Made by a program: the position numbers and the translations under genes
From: an uncultured Lachnospiraceae bacterium
GTDB taxonomy: Bacteria; Bacillota; Clostridia; Lachnospirales; Lachnospiraceae
Assembly: GCA_910584115.1 (NCBI GenBank)
Contig: CAJTYN010000047.1
Location: 1-18,705, forward strand
Direction of reading: 5' to 3'
DNA: 18,705 bases
In this document: positions 1-7,919 of the stretch, piece after piece
Layout of the letters: every line of letters begins with the position of its first letter
Position numbering within the stretch: position 1 is the first letter of the stretch
The notes under the pieces: generated by a model
Seen by the model: only the letters and a program-made list of their open reading frames with translations
What the model was told of the DNA's origin: nothing
Database searches by the model: none

Positions 1-18
1 TGTTGCCCCGATATTGAG

Positions 19-56
19 ACAGCAGCTGCAGTTTATCTGATGGCTGCTGTTTTTTT
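19..56 (+). terminator. Rho-independent terminator of an upstream gene outside the window
   Basis: An 8-bp perfect stem (19-26 pairs with 43-50, ACAGCAGC/GCTGCTGT) with a 16-nt loop runs straight into a seven-T tract (50-56). It would end transcription arriving from the left. A stop codon in one frame lies at 15-17, just before the stem, so the end of a + strand gene may sit at the window edge, but too little is visible to call it. Confidence 0.8.
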
Positions 57-129
57 ATCCGCATATCTCGTTAGGTGTGTGTCTGGGAACCCTCTGGGAT
101 CCTGAAAACCTAAGATTCCCCTCAGTTAC

Positions 130-266
130 CATAAATTTACAGATAATAGAAGACCTGCCGTTCAAAAAAGCGTTTCAAGGGGTCCGGGGGAAATCGCAAT
201 CCCCCGGCGCTTTTGGTACTTTTCTCGCAGAAAAGTACACATCCAAAGACCTGAGCGGTCGTGGAT
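130..266 (+). repeat. Dispersed palindromic intergenic repeat, left copy
   Basis: A ~137-bp element that recurs in inverted orientation at 18466-18604 with high identity. It contains a 7-bp GC stem (184-190 with 201-207) and a perfect 10-bp stem (216-225 with 229-238, GTACTTTTCT/AGAAAAGTAC) closed by the loop CGC. The short open frame crossing it is the kind of spurious gene often called in such elements. The left margin differs from the other copy: the hairpin that borders the right copy is missing here, leaving only its edges. Confidence 0.85.
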
Positions 267-328
267 CGTAATAAATGTTCGTAATATTTGATTTATTTAC
301 AGAGTTTAGTGGGTTTTCAAACACGCTC

Positions 329-371
329 TAGAGATTTTTTAGAGGTTTTTTCTATCCGGATGTGTTATGCT
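329..371 (+). promoter_or_regulatory. Candidate response-regulator-controlled promoter
   Basis: Two tandem 11-bp units (329-339 TAGAGATTTTT and 340-350 TAGAGGTTTTT, one mismatch) are followed 15 nt later by an extended -10 (TG at 363-364, TATGCT at 366-371). There is no good -35; the tandem repeat covers that position. Direct repeats with one-helical-turn spacing over the -35 are typical of activator sites for OmpR/PhoB-type regulators, so autoregulation by the next gene is plausible. The stretch 267-328 is AT-rich and shows nothing else I can name. Confidence 0.45.
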
Positions 372-405
372 CTTCTTAATATATCAAAAAAAAGGGGGCG
401 CCTTC

Positions 406-1086
406 ATGCATATATTACTGATCGAAGATGACAAGAGACTTTCCGACACCTTAAGATACCAATTAGAACAGGAGCACTTCCTGACGGACACCTGCCAGGA
501 CGGCGCGGACGGGCTGGATCTTCTTCTCTCCCACTCTTATGACCTGGTGATCCTGGACCGCATGCTGCCCTCCATGGACGGGCTCACCATCCTAAAGACC
601 ATCCGGCAGAAAAATATCCAGACCCCGGTGATCCTCCTCACCGCCCTGGGGGAACTGCAGGACAAGATTACCGGCCTGGACGGCGGCGCGGACGACTATA
701 TCGTAAAACCCTTCGCTTTCCAGGAACTGATGGCGCGGATCCGCTGCATCATCCGCCGTCCCCCGTCCATGCTCGGCCACAGGGAACTGGTATTGGGAGA
801 TCTCTGCTATGACACACAGCAGAACATCCTCTCCTGCCAGGGGCGATCGTGCACCCTGTCCAAGCGGGAGGGCCAGCTGATGGAACTCTTCCTGCACAAT
901 CCCCGGCAGACCCTCCCCCGCGGCATGATCCTGGACCAGGTGTGGGGCGCGGACGCCGAAGTGGAAGACGGCAACCTGGATAATTATATCCATTTCATCC
1001 GCCGCAGGCTGAAAGCCGTGGAGAGCCCCATCCATCTGAAGACCGTCCGGGGCGTCGGATACCGATTGGAGGAAGGCCATGTTTAA
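406..1086 (+). CDS. OmpR/PhoB-family two-component response regulator
   Basis: This 226-residue cytoplasmic DNA-binding regulator should be phosphorylated by the kinase encoded next. The receiver domain (about 1-115) has the acidic pair D8/D9, phospho-acceptor D51 in ILDRMLPSMDG, switch residue T79 and K101 in the VKPF motif. The C-terminal winged-helix output domain (about 127-222) ends with the typical VRGVGYRLE. I chose the ATG at 406 because an AAGGGGG ribosome site (392-398) sits just upstream; the earlier in-frame ATG at 367 lies inside the likely -10 and adds 13 residues not found in the family. It overlaps the kinase gene by 8 nt, so the pair is co-transcribed and probably translationally coupled. 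The signal sensed and the targets cannot be read from the sequence; the 11-bp tandem repeats upstream suggest autoregulation. Confidence 0.93.
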   Translation: MHILLIEDDKRLSDTLRYQLEQEHFLTDTCQDGADGLDLLLSHSYDLVILDRMLPSMDGLTILKTIRQKNIQTPVILLTALGELQDKITGLDGGADDYIVKPFAFQELMARIRCIIRRPPSMLGHRELVLGDLCYDTQQNILSCQGRSCTLSKREGQLMELFLHNPRQTLPRGMILDQVWGADAEVEDGNLDNYIHFIRRRLKAVESPIHLKTVRGVGYRLEEGHV

Positions 1087-2332
1087 GAAACTGCACGTAC
1101 AGCTCACCGTCTTCTGCACACTGGTCACAGGTGCCATCCTCCTCGCCATGACCTGTATCTGCCTTTGGATCCTGCACGCGGACACCGCCCGCCAAGATCT
1201 TATATCTTTTGAAAAAAATGTAGCCTCCACGATCTCCTATCTGGAGAGCCAGACGGTGATCTCCCTTCCATGGCTCCTGCGTTCGGAGCAGAACTACCAT
1301 CTGAAGATCTTCATCCTGGAGGGCGAGACACCTCTGTTCTTTAATTCGCTGGATCATTCGAAAGAAACGCTGAGACTTTTTGAAAAAGCGCGAAAAAAAG
1401 CCGATCTGAAAGAAAAGAACCGTAAAGTGACGGAGACTGTGACATTTTCCCTGGATGACGGGCCTGGCTATCACGCCGCCGTCTCCATCATCCCCAGAGA
1501 GGCGGATGCCCTCCATGTGGTCACATTATACTCCCTAAAAGACGTGAAAGCCGCACGCGTCCGGCAGGACCTTTTGTTCTTCACCGCCGCGGCCGCCGCG
1601 ATCGCCCTTTTGGCAGTCTTTTCCTGGTCTTTCACCCGGCGCACGCTGCTCCCCATCCAGGAGAGCCGACAGCGCCAGACCGATTTCGTGGCCTCCGCCT
1701 CCCACGAACTGCGCGCTCCCCTGACGGTCATCCTGGCCAGCGTCACGGCTATGGAGGGCGCGCCCGAAGACAAACGGCAGCAGTTCGCCGCCAACATCCG
1801 GGATGAGGGCCAGCGGATGGAGCGGCTGATCAGCGATATGCTCTCCCTGGCCAACGCGGACAACGGGAGCTGGAGTTTCTGCCCTGTCGAAATCTATCCG
1901 GATACGTTCCTGCTGGAGGTCTATGAGCGATACCTGCCGCGGGCCCGCGAAAAAAAGATCCGCCTGGACATAAGCCTCCCGGAGGACGCCGTCCCGCCCC
2001 GGAGATGGGATGCCGACCGGATGGCCCAGGTCCTGGGGATCCTGCTGGACAACGCCCTATCCTACACCCCCGCCAAAGGACGCATCCAGCTGACCCTTTC
2101 CCAAAAGCGGGACAAGCTCCAGATCCAGGTGACGGACAACGGCCCCGGGATCCCCGATGATCAAAAAGAAGCCATATTCAGGAGATTTTACCGGATCGAT
2201 GCGGCCCACCATGCCAGAGAACATTTCGGCCTGGGACTGTGCATCGCAAAAGAGATCATACGGCTGCACCGGGGACAGATCCGCGTGGAGGATACGCCCG
2301 GGGGCGGCGCCTGCTTTACCATCACGTTCTGA
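1079..2332 (+). CDS. Membrane sensor histidine kinase
   Basis: A 417-residue partner kinase of the preceding regulator. Membrane segments lie at about 9-32 and 164-185 and enclose an extracytoplasmic domain of about 130 residues that matches no sensor fold I recognise. The cytoplasmic part has the HisKA H-box with phospho-accepting H209 (SASHELRAPLT). The ATPase domain follows, with the N box DNALSYTPAKG, G1 box DNGPGIP, F box FRRFYRI and G2 box GLGLCIAKE, all intact. A HAMP linker is not obvious: TM2 runs almost directly into the dimerisation helix. The ATG at 1079 overlaps the end of the regulator gene. No terminator is visible after the stop, but the next gene has its own promoter. Being first upstream of a chemoreceptor and an envelope protein hints at envelope or nutrient sensing, which is only inference. 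Confidence 0.93.
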   Translation: MFKKLHVQLTVFCTLVTGAILLAMTCICLWILHADTARQDLISFEKNVASTISYLESQTVISLPWLLRSEQNYHLKIFILEGETPLFFNSLDHSKETLRLFEKARKKADLKEKNRKVTETVTFSLDDGPGYHAAVSIIPREADALHVVTLYSLKDVKAARVRQDLLFFTAAAAAIALLAVFSWSFTRRTLLPIQESRQRQTDFVASASHELRAPLTVILASVTAMEGAPEDKRQQFAANIRDEGQRMERLISDMLSLANADNGSWSFCPVEIYPDTFLLEVYERYLPRAREKKIRLDISLPEDAVPPRRWDADRMAQVLGILLDNALSYTPAKGRIQLTLSQKRDKLQIQVTDNGPGIPDDQKEAIFRRFYRIDAAHHAREHFGLGLCIAKEIIRLHRGQIRVEDTPGGGACFTITF

Positions 2333-2396
2333 GCTCCAGCGCTATCCGTACAAGGAACCTCCTATGCCCTTCTTCCCGCAGCAGACCGCCAAAACC

Positions 2397-2451
2397 TTGA
2401 AAAATAATGATCTCCATGGTAAAATATCCCTACCACGAGGACAGCGTGGTA
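2397..2451 (+). promoter_or_regulatory. Near-consensus sigma-A promoter and leader hairpin of the chemoreceptor gene
   Basis: TTGAAA (2397-2402), a 17-nt spacer and TAAAAT (2420-2425) match the vegetative promoter at ten of twelve positions. The expected transcript start, near 2432, falls at the first arm of a 7-bp inverted repeat (2431-2437 with 2445-2451, TACCACG/CGTGGTA, 7-nt loop). The RNA would therefore begin with a stem. No T tract follows, so it is not a terminator; it could stabilise the mRNA or be a DNA operator. Confidence 0.6.
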
Positions 2452-2487
2452 TCATGTCAGGATCTTATTTTGTGGAGGAAAGGTTTT

Positions 2488-4515
2488 ATGAAATTTCTGA
2501 GCGATCAAAAACTCGCCATACGCATCGGGATCATCACTACGATGATCACTTTTATAGGGATGCTGCTGCTCTGGTGTATCGTATCCGGGCGCGTGACCGC
2601 CATGGTCAAGAACGACATCACCAACCAGATGAAAGACGCCGTGGAATCCCGCGCTTCTATCATCAACGATTATGTGGCATCTTCGGAAGAATATATGACA
2701 GCGTTTGCTCTGAGCAGTGAAGTCCGCACGCTCCTCAAAGATCCGGAGGATCCCGCGGCACTGCAACGGGGACAGGAATATACGGAAGCGTTCGCCGCGG
2801 TCAAGGGGACTTTTGAAGGGCTGTATATCGCCACCCCCGATACATACGTCCTGACGCACACCTCCGAAAGCGCGATCGGGATGACGACACGGACCGGTGA
2901 GTCGCTGGATGGATTCCGGGATACGATCCTGGCACAGCCGCGGCTGACAAATCTGGGGATCATGCGGTCGCCTGGGACCGGGAGCATGATCCTCTCCATG
3001 TACTATCCGATCTTCGAAGGAGACGACTGTATCGGTTACGTAGGCGCCGGTGTCTACGCCAGCCGTCTCATGGATGTCCTGCTGGATCTGAATATCGAGG
3101 GACTGCCCCACAGTGAATATGTGTTCCTGAACGTGGAGACAGGAACGTATCTGTACCATCCAGATGATGCATTGCTCAACACACAGACGACGGACAGCGG
3201 TTACTTGGAGATCTTAGACAAGATCAAAGCGGACGGGAGCACGCAGGCAGGTACCTATACCTATAAGGATGAGAACGGCGTCAGCCAGCTGGTCGTTTAT
3301 AAATATCTAAAGGATAGAGACTGGGTCTTCATGGTGCATGACGACGCGGCAGAAGTCTATGCAAAAGTAATGATCGTCCGGAACACAGTGAGCATCCTGT
3401 GCGCGGTCGTAGCGGTGGCCATCATCCTCGTCACGCTGCTGATCCTGTACTGGGAAGGCCGGGAACTCATGATCATGGAGCACGCGATCCGGCGCCTCGG
3501 AAATCTGGAGCTGTCCGCAGATGAAGAACTGGAGGCGTTCTATGACAGAAAAGACGAGATCGGGATGATCGCGCAGACCATCCACCACGTCTGCGACTGT
3601 CTGCGAAAGACCATCGAAGATATCGGGAGGATCTTAGGGGAGATGGCGGACGGCAACATCGCTGTGGACGTAGCACAAAATGAGAACTATTACATCGGTG
3701 ATTTCAGAGTCCTTGCGAAAAACTTAAAGAGCATCCGCATGCATCTGACCGACGTCATGCGTGATATCACCCAGATCGCAGAACAGGTGGAGGACGACGC
3801 GGACCAAGTATCCGCAGGCGCCCAGTCTCTGTCCCAGGGATCCATCCAGCAGAAGATCTCGATGGACGGGCTGGTATCCAACATCTCGGACATCACAGAG
3901 CAGATCCAGAACAGCGCGGTCCGCTGCGCAGACGCCAGCGTCCTGGTGGATCGGGCCGCAGGCTATGCGTCCGAAGCCGACACAAAGATGGAGCAGCTCA
4001 AGATCGCCACAAAAAATATCGACAGATCATCCATGAAGATCAGCAGTATCATAAAGACGATCGAGGATATCTCCTTCCAGACGAATATCCTCGCGTTGAA
4101 TGCCTCCGTCGAGGCCGCCCGTGCCGGCAGTGCGGGAAAAGGCTTCTCCGTGGTGGCAGAAGAAGTCCGGAACTTGGCGTCAAAGTCTGCCGAAGCCGTC
4201 AGTGACACCGACTCACTGATCGGCCGCTCCATCCAGGATGTAAAGACAGGGACCGAATCCACGAACCTGGCCATTTCCGCCATGCAGATCATCGGCGAAT
4301 GCATCCAGTCGATCAAGACATTGATGGACGAGATCGCCCTCGCCAGTGTCCAGCAGTCAGAGATGATCACCTCTGTGGAAAAGAGGATCAAAGAAGTCTC
4401 TAAAGTGATCCAGTCAAATTCGGATGCCGCCGAGAAGAGCGCGGCGATCTCGGATCAGTTATCCGATCAGTCTAAAACTCTCAATCAATTGATCGGCCAA
4501 TTCCGTATCCAGTGA
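2488..4515 (+). CDS. Methyl-accepting chemotaxis protein with dCache-type sensor
   Basis: A 675-residue transmembrane chemoreceptor. Its order is TM1 (about 10-32), an extracytoplasmic ~260-residue region with dCache-like features (GLYIATPDTY, the second lobe near YVGAGVYASRLMDVL, then YVFLNVETGTYLYHP), TM2 (about 297-321), a HAMP-like linker, and a cytoplasmic signalling coiled coil from about 430. The conserved hairpin tip that contacts CheA and CheW is at about 527-563 (DISFQTNILALNAS, EAARAG, VVAEEVRNLA). There is no C-terminal NWETF-like tether for CheR. The ATG at 2488 is preferred because GGAGGAAAGG lies just before it; an ATG at 2407 would fall between the -35 and -10 of the promoter. 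No chemotaxis kinase or flagellar gene is in the window, so this is an orphan receptor locus. The ligand is unknown, although dCache domains often bind small metabolites such as amino acids. Confidence 0.93.
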   Translation: MKFLSDQKLAIRIGIITTMITFIGMLLLWCIVSGRVTAMVKNDITNQMKDAVESRASIINDYVASSEEYMTAFALSSEVRTLLKDPEDPAALQRGQEYTEAFAAVKGTFEGLYIATPDTYVLTHTSESAIGMTTRTGESLDGFRDTILAQPRLTNLGIMRSPGTGSMILSMYYPIFEGDDCIGYVGAGVYASRLMDVLLDLNIEGLPHSEYVFLNVETGTYLYHPDDALLNTQTTDSGYLEILDKIKADGSTQAGTYTYKDENGVSQLVVYKYLKDRDWVFMVHDDAAEVYAKVMIVRNTVSILCAVVAVAIILVTLLILYWEGRELMIMEHAIRRLGNLELSADEELEAFYDRKDEIGMIAQTIHHVCDCLRKTIEDIGRILGEMADGNIAVDVAQNENYYIGDFRVLAKNLKSIRMHLTDVMRDITQIAEQVEDDADQVSAGAQSLSQGSIQQKISMDGLVSNISDITEQIQNSAVRCADASVLVDRAAGYASEADTKMEQLKIATKNIDRSSMKISSIIKTIEDISFQTNILALNASVEAARAGSAGKGFSVVAEEVRNLASKSAEAVSDTDSLIGRSIQDVKTGTESTNLAISAMQIIGECIQSIKTLMDEIALASVQQSEMITSVEKRIKEVSKVIQSNSDAAEKSAAISDQLSDQSKTLNQLIGQFRIQ

Positions 4516-4542
4516 TCTTCACTCTTCAAGGACCACAGATAG

Positions 4543-4581
4543 AAAATGGTGCCGGGAGCATATCCCAGCGCCATTTTTTTT
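4543..4581 (+). terminator. Rho-independent terminator after the chemoreceptor gene
   Basis: AAAATGGTGC (4543-4552) pairs with GCGCCATTTT (4569-4578, including one G-T wobble), with an inner GGGA/TCCC extension, and ends in an eight-T run (4574-4581). It separates the chemoreceptor gene from the YfhO-family gene. Confidence 0.85.
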
Positions 4582-4665
4582 GCAAGATCGATCTTGCCAC
4601 CTCCTCGGACCTTAAGAAATCTTAAGGTCGCTTTTATAAAAGCCTTAAGATATAGGGTCTATAAT
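4582..4665 (+). promoter_or_regulatory. Palindrome-rich promoter region of the YfhO-family gene
   Basis: Within 84 bp lie a perfect 16-bp palindrome (4582-4597, GCAAGATCGATCTTGC), a 9-bp inverted repeat with AAAT loop (4608-4616 with 4621-4629), a perfect 14-bp palindrome (4630-4643, GCTTTTATAAAAGC), and three CTTAAG hexamers at 4611, 4621 and 4644. A consensus -10 TATAAT is at 4660-4665, but no recognisable -35 lies 17 nt upstream. That points to activator control. The TTAAG-N5-TTAAG direct repeat with 10-bp period resembles sites used by some OmpR-family regulators; the hairpin at 4608-4629 has no T tract. Confidence 0.5.
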
Positions 4666-4695
4666 AGGCAGCATACGAAGGAGGTGTAACATAAG

Positions 4696-7209
4696 ATGAA
4701 AAACAAGATACCGATCCTGCTGCCTTACCTTTTTCTCGCCGTCCTCACACTGTGCGCCTGGTGGCTCTTCGCCGGACGGCACGGTCTGTTCGGCGCGAAA
4801 GTCGACTGGATCAGCCAGCACAGCGCGCTGCCCGCCTATTTTCGGCAGCGATTTTATGATACCGGAGATCTGTTCCCGGAGTTTGCGCCGAACCTGGGCG
4901 GCGGACAAGATCTCTTTGTGTTTTCCTATTACGGACTGTACAGCCCCATCTTCCTGCTCTCCTATCTGCTCCCTTTTGTGGCCATGGGCGACTATCTGCA
5001 GGCCGCGAGCGTGGCCGGACTCATCCTGTCCGTATGGATCTTTTATTACTGGCTGGGGCGGCGGCGTTTTTCAGACGAGATCCGTCTTGCCGCCTGCGCC
5101 CTGTTCCTGCTGGCCGGGCCGATGATCTACCAGTCCTGCCACCATGTGATGTTCGTCAGCTACATGCCATTTCTCTGCATGGCCCTCTTAGGTATAGACA
5201 GGCATTTTGAAGAAAAAAAGTCCGGGCTGTATATCCTCAGCGTGTTCCTGATGATCCTCACCAGCTTTTATTTCAGCATCGGAGGTCTGCTCGCACTGGC
5301 GCTGTACGGCCTGCACCGGGCGGCGGACTTTCCAGGGAAAAAGACCTGTCTCTCGCTGCTGCTCCCCACGCTGACGGCGGTGCTGATGAGCGCTTTCCTG
5401 CTGCTCCCCACCGCATATGCGCTCATGGGAAAAAGGCAGTCCTCCGGTGCCGCGGACTGGGCCGCCCTGTTCCTGCCCAGGATCCCCACAGAAACGCTCC
5501 TGTACGACTGCTACGGCATCGGACTTTCCACCTTAGTCCTCACGGTCCTCCTCACCGGGCTCACCTACCGCCAAAGGAGGGAGCGGATCCTCACATGGGG
5601 CTGTCTGCTGATCCTCATCTTCCCGGTCTTTGCATGGCTGCTGAACGGGACGCTGTACATCCGCGACAAAGCGCTGATCCCGTTCCTGCCGCTCTTATGC
5701 GCCATGACCGCCGTCTATCTGGAAAAACAAAAAAACAGAGAGATCCCGCTCCCCATACAGATCGTCATACAGGTCCTCATACTCCTGGCCATCTCAGACC
5801 TTCCATGGGGACAGTCCCTCCTCCTGGCGGACGCGGCCCTGACCACATGCATGCTCCTGCTCTTTTGGAAGTCTGGGCGGATCCTCCTCCTGGCGGCGCC
5901 GCCCGTGTGCATGCTCCTGGCCTTCGGCTGCATCGGCGGCAGTTCCTGGGGACTGATGGACCGGGAATCCTACGCGGCAGTCACTGACGAGGGCATCGGT
6001 GAGATGATCACACAGGTGCTGGACGATGAACCCCGGCTCTGCCGCCTGGAACAGCGGGGTCCCGATGCCCAAAGGAGCGCGGACCTGAACCGGATCTGGG
6101 ACCCGCGGCAATGGATCTCCTCCCTCTATTCCTCGTCCTATAACGCGGAGTACCGGCAATTTTCCAAAACAGGCTTCCAGATCGAAGAACCTTTCCGCAA
6201 CGGCCTGATGCAGGCTTCCTCCAACAACCCGCTGTATCAGCGGCTGATGGGGATCCGCTACATCGTCAAGGACGCGGCGGATGAAAGCCCCGCCGGGATC
6301 ACCGGCTTCACCTTTTACAAGACCGATGGGAAACACACCGTCTACAAAAACGAAAACGCCGCACCCATCGCCTACGCCACGGACCGCCTGCTCTCCGAAG
6401 CGGACTACCGCGCCCTGGATTTTCCCTATGACCAGATCGCGCTCATGGAGTACGCGGTGGTAAAGAACGCCCCCAAAAAAGGCAGTCACTGGGCGCAGAA
6501 GATCAAGACCCGGGCCAGGCCCGTCAAGCTCTCTCTACCCGCCTGCCACATCCGGACACAGGAGGACACAGCCGCTGCCGGAGAGATCCAAGCCACTCCC
6601 CGCGCGGACGAGACGCTCCTCTACCTGCAGTTCCATGTGGAAAATGAACATCCCGATCAGGATGTCTCCATCTGGGTAAACGGCACCCGCGACCGGCTCA
6701 GCGCCCGCAGCCATCTCTACTATAACGATAATATGACCTTTACATATGTGGTGGGGCTGGACAAAGGATCCCGAAAAGTCGATCTTGTCTTCGGAAAAGG
6801 CGATTACGAGATCTCCACTGTAAGATGTTTCCTGGGCGACGGACGCATATTGAAGGACGCCGCCCTCACCGGACGCCCGCTGTATCAAGCCGAGTTTCAT
6901 GCAGACCGGACACGGACGAAAGGCGGCCAGATCCAGGGGACGGTCCATGCGCCAAAAAACGGCCGTCTGATCACTTCCATCCCCTACGACCCCCATTTCG
7001 AGATCCGCGTAAACGGAAAAAAGGTTCCGGGTGAAAAAGTAAACACCGCATTCCTGGGCTTCCCTGTGGAGAAAGGAAACAGCCATATAACGATCCGCTA
7101 CCATGCACCTGGGGCGATGACCGGGCGGATCGTCAGCGGCGCGGGGATGGTCCTCTGTCTCTTCTTTCTATATATACAGAAGACCCGCTCAAAAAAAGTA
7201 CTCCGATGA
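4696..7209 (+). CDS. YfhO-family multi-pass membrane protein, putative GT-C glycosyltransferase
   Basis: An 837-residue protein close to the usual length of the YfhO family. The N-terminal ~425 residues form about a dozen hydrophobic segments. The first outside loop carries an acidic and polar motif (KVDWISQHSALP, D37) where GT-C enzymes keep the catalytic aspartate. A large extracytoplasmic region (about 425-805) follows, and a last membrane segment lies near 808-828 before a basic tail. The end of the soluble part (TSIPYDPHFEIRVNGKK, then NTAFLGFPVEKGN) is characteristic of the family. In Bacillus, YfhO is linked to glycosylation of lipoteichoic acid; the acceptor here is not known. AAGGAGGTG (4678-4686) precedes the ATG at good spacing. 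It is monocistronic, bounded by a terminator before it and a convergent gene after it. Confidence 0.85.
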   Translation: MKNKIPILLPYLFLAVLTLCAWWLFAGRHGLFGAKVDWISQHSALPAYFRQRFYDTGDLFPEFAPNLGGGQDLFVFSYYGLYSPIFLLSYLLPFVAMGDYLQAASVAGLILSVWIFYYWLGRRRFSDEIRLAACALFLLAGPMIYQSCHHVMFVSYMPFLCMALLGIDRHFEEKKSGLYILSVFLMILTSFYFSIGGLLALALYGLHRAADFPGKKTCLSLLLPTLTAVLMSAFLLLPTAYALMGKRQSSGAADWAALFLPRIPTETLLYDCYGIGLSTLVLTVLLTGLTYRQRRERILTWGCLLILIFPVFAWLLNGTLYIRDKALIPFLPLLCAMTAVYLEKQKNREIPLPIQIVIQVLILLAISDLPWGQSLLLADAALTTCMLLLFWKSGRILLLAAPPVCMLLAFGCIGGSSWGLMDRESYAAVTDEGIGEMITQVLDDEPRLCRLEQRGPDAQRSADLNRIWDPRQWISSLYSSSYNAEYRQFSKTGFQIEEPFRNGLMQASSNNPLYQRLMGIRYIVKDAADESPAGITGFTFYKTDGKHTVYKNENAAPIAYATDRLLSEADYRALDFPYDQIALMEYAVVKNAPKKGSHWAQKIKTRARPVKLSLPACHIRTQEDTAAAGEIQATPRADETLLYLQFHVENEHPDQDVSIWVNGTRDRLSARSHLYYNDNMTFTYVVGLDKGSRKVDLVFGKGDYEISTVRCFLGDGRILKDAALTGRPLYQAEFHADRTRTKGGQIQGTVHAPKNGRLITSIPYDPHFEIRVNGKKVPGEKVNTAFLGFPVEKGNSHITIRYHAPGAMTGRIVSGAGMVLCLFFLYIQKTRSKKVLR

Positions 7210-7220
7210 TCGGCGGAACA

Positions 7221-7252
7221 GAGCCGGGGACCATTTGTTAGATCCCCGGCTC
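7221..7252. terminator. GC-rich hairpin between convergent genes, possible weak bidirectional terminator
   Basis: A perfect 10-bp stem (7221-7230 with 7243-7252, GAGCCGGGGA/TCCCCGGCTC) with a 12-nt loop lies between the two convergent stop codons and touches the stop of the carboxypeptidase gene. Neither side has a T tract, so it is not a classical intrinsic terminator. It may protect 3' ends or work with Rho. Confidence 0.5.
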
Positions 7253-7919
7253 ATCCGACCGGTCCTATATATTCCTCCAGGCAGATCCCCCGCTGATGGA
7301 TCTCTCCTGCCGCCTCCTTTCCCACATATCTGTAATGCCACGGCTCATCGATCACGCCAGTCAGCTCTGTCTTATCCGACGGGTAGCGTCTGATGAATCC
7401 ATATCTGTATCCATTTTCCGCCAGCCAGCCGTAGACCTCATCACTGGAACTCTTTTCTGTGTCGGCATTGATGTCCACCGCCAGCCCCAGCTGATGCTCG
7501 CTGGTCCCCGGGAGGGCCACCCACTGACCGGCGAGTTTTTTGGCCTCGGCTTTCGGGTATCCTTCCGCCTCATAGTCTCTGATCTTTTCATCCAGGAGAC
7601 ACTGCTGCTCTTCCCCGGTCCTGTATCCCGCCGCCACAAAGAGCTCCAGCCCCTGCGCCCGTGCCTCGTCGAACATGGCCTGCAGATCCGGATAGATCCT
7701 GGCGTCCACTTTTTCCCCATTTGACAGGCCCATGAGTTCCGCCTCATAGTCGCGGGGGATGTGATGCTCCCTGTTTACGAGGATCAGGTTCCAGCCCTTC
7801 TCTGCGCTGGCAGAGTCATATCCGGAAGAAAAGGCGGATCTGAGATAGAGCAGAAGCCCCGCTGCCAGAAAAAGGAGGAGCCACAGCCTATAGAAGATCC
7901 TCCTGTGCCCCCGCCTCAT
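7251..7919 (-). CDS. VanY-type D-alanyl-D-alanine carboxypeptidase (peptidase M15)
   Basis: A 222-residue zinc peptidase that should remove the terminal D-Ala from peptidoglycan stem peptides outside the cell. An uncleaved signal anchor (about 10-27) is followed by the M15B domain. The zinc ligands are visible: H142 and D149 in SEHQLGLAVDI and H195 in EPWHYRYVG, with R100 in the GYRTG substrate-binding motif. The ATG at 7919 overlaps the stop of the upstream gene by 4 nt (ATGA) and is preceded by GGGAGGGG; the longer frame starting at 8081 would lie largely inside that gene. It is the last gene of the six-gene operon. No vanHAX-like ligase or dehydrogenase genes are nearby, so a wall-remodelling role is more likely than glycopeptide resistance. 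Confidence 0.9.
   Translation of the reverse strand: MRRGHRRIFYRLWLLLFLAAGLLLYLRSAFSSGYDSASAEKGWNLILVNREHHIPRDYEAELMGLSNGEKVDARIYPDLQAMFDEARAQGLELFVAAGYRTGEEQQCLLDEKIRDYEAEGYPKAEAKKLAGQWVALPGTSEHQLGLAVDINADTEKSSSDEVYGWLAENGYRYGFIRRYPSDKTELTGVIDEPWHYRYVGKEAAGEIHQRGICLEEYIGPVG

Noticed and set aside
77..271. 64-codon open frame at the left end
   Set aside because: It runs through the palindromic repeat, has no ribosome site, and its counterpart in the inverted copy is read in another context. Such frames are typical false genes in this repeat.
2407..2487. 27-residue N-terminal extension of the chemoreceptor
   Set aside because: That start would lie between the -35 and -10 of the best promoter and has no ribosome site; the ATG at 2488 has a strong one directly before the first membrane helix.
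4608..4629. Terminator or attenuator before the YfhO-family gene
   Set aside because: The stem is AT-rich, lacks a T tract and lies upstream of the -10, so a DNA-binding site fits better.
7251..7919. Vancomycin-resistance determinant
   Set aside because: Only the VanY-like enzyme is present; there is no vanHAX-like set, and the nearby two-component pair lies 5 kb away beyond two unrelated genes on the other strand.
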